DNA of 6,527 nt, from the NCBI GenBank assembly GCA_002083655.1, contig MSXR01000030.1, forward strand, positions 1 to 6,527, read 5' to 3'. This DNA comes from Proteobacteria bacterium ST_bin14 (GTDB lineage Bacteria > Pseudomonadota > Alphaproteobacteria > Sphingomonadales > Sphingomonadaceae). The notes beneath the pieces were generated by a model, which did not search any database, was not told the origin of the DNA, and saw nothing but the letters and a program-made list of their open reading frames with translations. The translations under genes and the position numbers were made by a program. Numbering within the stretch: position 1 is the first letter of the stretch; each line of letters begins with the position of its first letter. Positions 1 to 4,273 of this stretch are shown here, piece after piece.

Positions 1-146
1 TGGGTATCAGCAGCTTCACCCAATTGCAGGGCCGCATGACGCAAATTGGCGGTGACACGCTGATCAGCTTCGATGCCGCCACCTCCATCACCATCGTCGG
101 CGTGGCGCCTGGCACGCTGGCGGCAAATGATTTCATCTTCGGGTGA
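1..146 (+). CDS. C-terminal end of an RTX-type secreted protein (RTX1, partial)
   Basis: The first complete codon is at 3 and the TGA stop is at 144-146, leaving 47 residues of a gene that begins upstream of the window. The tail reads as a glycine/aspartate-containing beta segment (GGDTLISFDAATSITIVGV) followed by a short loop and the ending NDFIFG. An acidic residue followed by hydrophobic residues at the extreme C-terminus is typical of the uncleaved secretion signal of type I substrates such as the serralysin-type proteases and RTX adhesins. No catalytic domain is visible, so the protein's activity is unknown. It lies upstream of, and on the same strand as, an ABC exporter and adaptor, which makes it a likely substrate of them. 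A decayed copy of this same 3' end recurs at 3902-4036. Assignment as a type I substrate is good; the protein's function is not known. Confidence 0.8.
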   Translation, partial: GISSFTQLQGRMTQIGGDTLISFDAATSITIVGVAPGTLAANDFIFG

Positions 147-191
147 GGGCGGCGGCCTAGCCTGACATTGGGCGGCGCGCCCGCCACAGTT

Positions 192-236
192 CGGGAAGGG
201 CGCGCCAGAACAGCCTTTAACGCTTCCCGGGTTTTT
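192..236 (+). terminator. Probable Rho-independent terminator of RTX1
   Basis: Perfect 7-bp arms CGGGAAG (192-198) and CTTCCCG (223-229) enclose a 24-nt loop. The loop itself contains the palindrome GGCGCGCC (199-206). Two G residues follow the stem, then five T residues at 232-236. The site lies about 45 bases after the RTX1 stop. The long loop weakens the call, but the strong stem followed by a T-run in the gene's direction fits an intrinsic terminator. Confidence 0.5.
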
Positions 237-290
237 CAGAACCGGTTTGGTTTGAATCACGCAACCGCGGGAGAAAATTTGCAGGTAGAC

Positions 291-320
291 TTACAACACC
301 GATAATTGCTTTTATATACT
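291..320 (+). promoter_or_regulatory. Candidate promoter for the secretion operon
   Basis: TATACT at 315-320 matches five of six bases of the sigma-70 -10 consensus. A weak -35 candidate, TTACAA at 291-296, lies 18 bases upstream. The site is in the most AT-rich part of the gap, downstream of the RTX1 terminator. It would give a leader of roughly 165 bases before the ABC gene. The -35 match is poor (3 of 6), so this is a best candidate only. Confidence 0.3.
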
Positions 321-424
321 GAGATATTTGAGAAATTACCCCGAGATTTGATTGGTGATTTTCTGTTCCATCATAGCCTGGCTGCGGAGCTTGGCATTGG
401 ATTTTAACTGTTTAACGTATCGAA

Positions 425-438
425 GTTTGTCAACAAAC
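425..438. promoter_or_regulatory. 14-bp palindrome upstream of the ABC gene (possible operator)
   Basis: GTTTGT (425-430) and ACAAAC (433-438) are perfect inverted arms with a 2-base spacer. The site lies between the candidate promoter and the ABC start codon, a plausible place for a dimeric repressor or a leader element. I cannot name a regulator. A 6-bp arm can also occur by chance. Confidence 0.25.
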
Positions 439-494
439 GGTAAGGACCGCGCGACCATATTTGTCGCACGATTCCTCGCCTTTTTGGGATTGTT

Positions 495-2228
495 ATGAAA
501 CTAGGCCAGCAAGCCACCGTAATGGCAACAGCACTGGCCCAATGTCGACGGCATTTCGGCGCGGCTGCAGTGTTCAGCGCGATGGTCAACCTTCTCTACA
601 TCGTGCCGACGATTTACATGCTCCAGGTATATGATCGGGTGGTGCCAACCCAGGGCCTGCAGACACTGGGGTTCCTGACGCTGATTTTGTTGTTTGCGCT
701 GACGACACTGGCGCTGCTCGATCAGGTCCGTACGCGATTGCTGGTGCGGGCCGGTGTACAGCTCGATGCGACGCTGGCCCCCCTTATCCTCGATGCCACG
801 TTGGGCCGCCCTGATCTGCCAATTGCAAGGCAGGCGCTGCGTGAATTCGATACGATGCGCAGCACCTTGACTGGGCCAGGGGTGATGGCGCTGTTTGATG
901 CCCCCTGGGCACCGATCTACATCCTGGTCTGCTTCGTGGTGCCCCCCTATCTCGGCCTGGTTGCGTTGTTTGGGTGCATCATACTGCCGCTGATCGCTTG
1001 GGCCACCGAGCGGGCAACGCGGGCGCGGCTCGATCGCGCGCAGCTGATCGCCGGCGCTTCTTATGCCAGCCAGGATGCGCTGCTGACCTCGGCCGACAGC
1101 ATCCGGGCGCTGGGCATGCGACGTGCCATGGTCGCTCGGCAGCTGCGCCAGCGCGAGGCGATGCTGATCGCGCAAACCGACGCGAATTTTGCCGCGGGTG
1201 GCTTCCTGACAGCAACCAAGTTCACCCGCTTGGCGCTGCAATCGCTGGCATTGGGGCTTGGCGCTTTGCTGGCCATCGACAACCAGATTTCGGGCGGCGC
1301 CATTTTCGCCGCCTCCTTCCTCATCGCCCGCGCACTCGCACCGATCGAATTGCTGATCGGGACGTGGAAGAGCATCAGCCAGGCCCGGCAAAGCTACAAA
1401 AGCCTCGAAGGCTTGCTCGCCAACACGGTCGCGCGACCGGATGCGACCCAATTGCCCGCACCGCGCGGCGCGTTGCTGCTGGAAGGCGTTACCGTGCTGA
1501 ACGAGGCGCGCGACGGGGCGATCGTGAACGGCGTGACGTTGCGGATCGAACCGGGCGAAGTCATTGCGGTGATTGGGCCAAGCGGCGCTGGCAAATCGAC
1601 GCTGATCCGGGCAATTGCCGGTGCCGTGCTGCCCGATCGCGGCATCGTGCGGATCGATGGTGCCAATGCGCAGGATTGGGATCCCGAAAAACTGGCCCGC
1701 CACATCGGCTATCTGCCGCAGGATTCAGCGCTGTTCGCTGGCACCGTTGCAGAAAACATCGCCCGATTTGGGGGAGAATTGGGCGAAAATCGCCAGGCAA
1801 TCGATTCCGCCGTGGTCGCCGCCGCCGACAAGGTTGGGGCCGATGCGCTGATCCGGCGATTACCCGGCGGCTATGATTATCCGCTGAAACTTGACGGTCG
1901 CGGCGTATCGGCGGGGCAGGCGCAGCGGATTGCGCTGGCACGCGCCGTATATGGCAATCCGGCACTGTTGCTGCTTGATGAACCCAACGCGCACCTTGAT
2001 GGCGAAGGTGATGCCGCCCTGATCACCGCAATTGGGGCGATGAAAGCCGACGGCCGAACGATCCTGATCGTATCGCATAAGCTCGGCATCCTGCCCGTGG
2101 TCGACAAAATCTTGGTGTTACGCGACGGACGGGTCGAGCTTTTCGGTCCACGCGATGAGGTGTTGCCGAAGGTTTCGCCTGCAGCCCTTCGCCGCGTCGT
2201 CCCCTCGCCGACAGCCGCTGTATCATGA
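495..2228 (+). CDS. Type I secretion system ABC permease/ATPase (PrtD/HasD/AprD type)
   Basis: This 577-residue half-transporter matches the usual length of the PrtD family. It would form the inner-membrane dimer that recognises the C-terminal signal of RTX substrates and drives export with ATP. Membrane segments are visible near residues 22-44, 56-77, 138-169 (a pair) and 245-285 (a pair). An early YMLQVYDRV motif (41-49) is characteristic of this family. There is no N-terminal C39-like domain of the HlyB kind. The ATPase domain shows Walker A GPSGAGKST (361-369), Q-loop Q409, signature VSAGQ (471-475), Walker B LLLLDEP (491-497, catalytic E496), D-loop NAHLD (498-502) and H-loop H528. The signature has Ala in place of the first Gly of the usual SGGQ. 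The ATG at 495 has only a weak GGGA (486-489) upstream. An ATG at codon 10 would also keep all conserved parts, so the exact start is uncertain. The stop overlaps the next gene. Confidence 0.97.
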   Translation: MKLGQQATVMATALAQCRRHFGAAAVFSAMVNLLYIVPTIYMLQVYDRVVPTQGLQTLGFLTLILLFALTTLALLDQVRTRLLVRAGVQLDATLAPLILDATLGRPDLPIARQALREFDTMRSTLTGPGVMALFDAPWAPIYILVCFVVPPYLGLVALFGCIILPLIAWATERATRARLDRAQLIAGASYASQDALLTSADSIRALGMRRAMVARQLRQREAMLIAQTDANFAAGGFLTATKFTRLALQSLALGLGALLAIDNQISGGAIFAASFLIARALAPIELLIGTWKSISQARQSYKSLEGLLANTVARPDATQLPAPRGALLLEGVTVLNEARDGAIVNGVTLRIEPGEVIAVIGPSGAGKSTLIRAIAGAVLPDRGIVRIDGANAQDWDPEKLARHIGYLPQDSALFAGTVAENIARFGGELGENRQAIDSAVVAAADKVGADALIRRLPGGYDYPLKLDGRGVSAGQAQRIALARAVYGNPALLLLDEPNAHLDGEGDAALITAIGAMKADGRTILIVSHKLGILPVVDKILVLRDGRVELFGPRDEVLPKVSPAALRRVVPSPTAAVS

Positions 2229-3580
2229 ACGCGCCGTTGCCACAGGCGGCCCTTCCCGCCCCCGCTACCCCGGTCGTTGCAGATCCTTCGCGCGATATCC
2301 GCGCGGGGATTATCGTTGCCGTCATATTCTTCGTTATCTTCCTCGGCTGGGCGGCATTCGCGCGTCTCGATGCGGCGGCCTATGCGCCCGGCACTCTCGT
2401 CGTCTCTGGCCAGCGGCAGGCTGTGCAGCACCGGGACGGCGGGGTCGTCGGCAAGATTTTCGTCCGCGAGGGGCAGCGCGTGGTGCGCGGCCAATTGCTG
2501 CTGCAGTTGGCCGCGGCCGAGGTGAAGGCACAGGAACGCGCACTGGCATCGCAATCGATCCGCCTACTTGCCCAGCGCGCGCGATTGGAGGCCGAGCAAT
2601 TGGGCCAATCCCGGATCACACCGCCGAGCGCCTTTGCTACGCTCGACATTGAGGATCGTGAAGAATCCGTCACTGCCCTGCGATTGCAGCAGACGGAAAT
2701 GTCAGCACGTGCCGCGGTACTGCGGGCGCAGCGCGGTGCGCTGGGGCAGCGGGTTGCCCAGTCTTTCGAGCAAGGCCGGGGTTATGGACGCCAAGCGGTG
2801 TCGGCCAAAGAACAGGTTCGGCTGATCGACGAACAGATCGCGGCGCTGCGGCCAATCGCGGAAAAGGGCTTCGTCTCCCAAACCCGCATGCGTGAACTCG
2901 AACGCGCAAGGGCAGAGATAGACGGCCAGCAGGGCCAGTACAGCGCCAGCGTAGCGCAAACGCGCGAGGCTTCCCGAGAGAGCGAACTGCAGATGCTTGA
3001 GGCACTCCGCAGCTTTCGCGAACGCATCGCGGCCGATTTGCGTGAAGTTGAAAACGGCCTTGGTGAGTTGCTGCCGAAATGGGCCGCGGCGCGCGATCAA
3101 CTGGCGCGCACCGCGATCCTGGCGCCCGCAACCGGCGCTGTCGTCGGCATGTCGATTTTCACGCCAGGAGGGGTGATCGCACCGGGCCAAAAGCTGATGG
3201 ACATCATCCCCGAAAAAGTGCCGCTCAAAATCCAGGCAAGAATCGAGCCCAACGATGCCGATGATCTGGTGATCGGCCAGCGGACGCTGATCAGATTTCC
3301 CGGGCTGCATGAGCGCACGCTGCCCAGCCTTGAGGGAAAGTTGACCCGGCTATCCGCCGATAGTTTTGCGGACGAGCGGTCCGGCCAAAGCTTTTTTACC
3401 GGCGAGATCTCCGTGCCGCGCGATCAGCTTCGCTTGATCGAAGGCGTGCGGGGTCAACGTTTTGCGCTTCGGGCGGGCATGCCTGTTGAAGTGCTGATTC
3501 CACTGAAAAAGCGAACGGCGTTGGATTATGCGCTTGAACCACTGATCGGTAGTTTTTGGGGGTCATTCCGCGAACAATGA
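2225..3580 (+). CDS. HlyD-family type I secretion periplasmic adaptor (PrtE/HasE type)
   Basis: This 451-residue membrane fusion protein would link the ABC exporter to a TolC-like outer-membrane channel across the periplasm. A short cytoplasmic N-terminus precedes a single membrane anchor (about 27-45). Next comes the first half of a lipoyl-like barrel (about 55-98, with HRDGGVVGKIFVREGQRV), then a long alpha-helical hairpin rich in Gln, Glu, Arg and Ala (about 99-295, including EKGFVSQTRMRELERARAE). The second lipoyl half follows (about 296-330: ILAPATGAVVGMSIFTPGG), and a beta-barrel with SADSFADERSGQSFF (377-391). It ends in the family's typical RAGMPVEVLIPLKKRTALDY (416-435). Its ATG overlaps the ABC stop as ATGA (2225-2228) and lacks a Shine-Dalgarno sequence, so translation is probably coupled. 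All family landmarks are intact. Confidence 0.97.
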   Translation: MNAPLPQAALPAPATPVVADPSRDIRAGIIVAVIFFVIFLGWAAFARLDAAAYAPGTLVVSGQRQAVQHRDGGVVGKIFVREGQRVVRGQLLLQLAAAEVKAQERALASQSIRLLAQRARLEAEQLGQSRITPPSAFATLDIEDREESVTALRLQQTEMSARAAVLRAQRGALGQRVAQSFEQGRGYGRQAVSAKEQVRLIDEQIAALRPIAEKGFVSQTRMRELERARAEIDGQQGQYSASVAQTREASRESELQMLEALRSFRERIAADLREVENGLGELLPKWAAARDQLARTAILAPATGAVVGMSIFTPGGVIAPGQKLMDIIPEKVPLKIQARIEPNDADDLVIGQRTLIRFPGLHERTLPSLEGKLTRLSADSFADERSGQSFFTGEISVPRDQLRLIEGVRGQRFALRAGMPVEVLIPLKKRTALDYALEPLIGSFWGSFREQ

Positions 3581-3767
3581 TCGACCGCGCGCCGCGGGAA
3601 CTTAGCCCGCTGTGCATCGTCGACAGACGGGTTTGCACAAGAATGACCGCACCGCCAACAACCCAGCTCTTTGGTCTCGCCAAGGCGGGGTTGCCCTTAA
3701 CAGGGCCGGTTCGCCCAGCAATTCGGCGCCATTCCAATTCGACAGCACCGTTTTGAAGCGGCGTCGG

Positions 3768-3789
3768 GCCTGTTCAGCGGGCGGTTTTT
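3768..3789 (+). terminator. Weak Rho-independent terminator candidate for the secretion operon
   Basis: GCCTG (3768-3772) can pair with CGGGC (3778-3782), with one G-U pair, across a 5-base loop. GG and a run of five T residues (3785-3789) follow. The stem is short, so the call is tentative. It is nevertheless the only hairpin followed by a T-run between the adaptor gene and RTX2. Confidence 0.3.
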
Positions 3790-3861
3790 GCGCCTATCTC
3801 TGCTGCTGTGTCGGCTGGGTGAGTTTCCCTGATAACACGGGGTTGTCCCGAGAATCGCACG

Positions 3862-3876
3862 AAAACAGGCTGTTTT
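3862..3876. repeat. 15-bp palindrome AAAACAG-G-CTGTTTT
   Basis: Seven-base perfect arms lie around a single G. As RNA it could form a 6-bp stem with a GGC loop, but there is no T-run beyond the arm itself. Copies of AACAGG at 3864, 3885 and 3895 surround it, spaced 21 and 10 bases apart (near-integral helical turns). Its role is unknown; a protein-binding site is one option. Confidence 0.3.
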
Positions 3877-3901
3877 GCGGCCATAACAGGCAACAACAGG
3901 T

Positions 3902-4036
3902 GTGAAAAACCTAGCGCAGGGCCGCATGACCCAGGTCGGCGGCGACACGCTGATCAACTTCGACGCCGCCACCTCCATTGCCATTGCTGGCATCGTGCCA
4001 GGCAGACCGGCTACGAATGATTCTATCTGCCGGTGA
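3902..4036 (+). pseudogene. Orphan, decayed RTX C-terminal fragment (paralogue of the RTX1 3' end)
   Basis: From 3911 to the TGA at 4034-4036 this stretch aligns without gaps to 21-146, the end of RTX1; I count 97 identical bases of 126. Translation from the in-frame GTG at 3902 gives only 44 residues, with the core GRMTQVGGDTLINFDAATSI. The reading frame closes at a TAA (3884-3886) just upstream, so the body of the gene is absent. In the first 25 aligned codons most changes are silent or conservative. The final 14 include T to R, L to P, F to S, F to C and G to R, which turn the hydrophobic NDFIFG signal into NDSICR. There is no ribosome binding site. Similarity stops close to both ends of the fragment. 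I read it as the remnant of a lost or recombined RTX gene; expression as a small peptide is unlikely. Confidence 0.65.
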
Positions 4037-4273
4037 AGGGAGCGAGAGTTTTGTGCGGGTAGGCGCAGTCCGAAACTGAGGATTGGGCACGGAGCTAAGA
4101 ACTAGTATGATGTCCCCTGAACGCCAATGTTGTCATCGCGGTTGCAAATTGCAGATTGATAGTCTCCATCATCTGTCCGATGTTGAATCTACGCTGCAGA
4201 ATTGTGACGGGTTGACTGATGTTTGCCCGCCGTTAATCCCCAGCTATCCACCAGTGCTGATGGTAGAGTAAAA
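4037..4273. other. Upstream region of RTX2
   Basis: This 237-bp stretch is the probable control region of RTX2. It holds an 11-bp palindrome TGCAA-A-TTGCA at 4143-4153 and a loose CAGAT/ATCTG inverted repeat (4152-4156 and 4171-4175). A TTGACT at 4212-4217 resembles a -35 box, but I find no convincing -10 at the right distance. GGTAGAG at 4262-4268, five bases before the RTX2 ATG, is a weak ribosome binding site. A short open frame across this region is probably not a gene. Confidence 0.4.

Larger units (their letters stand above)
147..494. other. Intergenic region between RTX1 and the secretion genes
   Basis: This 348-bp stretch has no credible gene. Its first part (147-240) is GC-rich and holds two inverted repeats: a tight hairpin GGGCG-GCG-CGCCC at 170-182 and the probable terminator at 192-236. 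From about 285 the composition changes sharply: 301-360 has 18 G/C in 60 bases, against a clearly GC-rich coding background. This AT-rich part contains the promoter candidate at 291-320, a direct repeat of TTTAAC (403-408 and 411-416), the palindrome at 425-438, and a small hairpin GCGAC/GTCGC at 451-467. It most likely controls transcription of the transporter operon. Confidence 0.6.
3581..3901. other. Non-coding stretch after the adaptor gene
   Basis: I find no supported gene here. It contains several short inverted repeats: CCGCG/CGCGG at 3585-3597, GCCCT/AGGGC at 3693-3706, the terminator candidate at 3768-3789, CGGG/CCCG at 3838-3850 and a 15-bp palindrome at 3862-3876. The hexamer AACAGG occurs at 3699, 3864, 3885 and 3895. 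It may be what is left of a longer region from which an RTX gene was lost, because an RTX 3' fragment begins directly after it. Confidence 0.5.

Noticed and set aside
170..182. GGGCG-GCG-CGCCC hairpin as the RTX1 terminator
   Set aside because: No T-run follows it; the hairpin at 192-236 has one and is the better candidate.
501..1703. 400-codon open frame on the minus strand inside the ABC gene
   Set aside because: It is antisense to a gene with complete family motifs; the long frame follows from GC-rich codon structure. Its translation is rich in Gln, Arg and His with no domain.
974..1876. 300-codon plus-strand frame overlapping the ABC gene
   Set aside because: It is an out-of-frame shadow with Arg/Ala-rich low-complexity translation and no motif.
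3585..3597. CCGCG-CGC-CGCGG hairpin just after the adaptor stop as a terminator
   Set aside because: The stem is only 5 bp and is followed by mixed sequence with no T-run.
4212..4237. TTGACT with GTTAAT as a promoter for RTX2
   Set aside because: The spacer is only 14 bases, too short for a sigma-70 promoter, and no better -10 lies at 16-18 bases.
4083..4271. Open frame of 62 codons ending 2 bases before the RTX2 ATG, with five Cys residues
   Set aside because: It needs a TTG start (or the ATG at 4107 with poor ribosome-binding spacing), its third codon positions are only about half G/C, and it resembles no family I know. The closeness to RTX2 would allow translational coupling, but this is not enough to call a gene.
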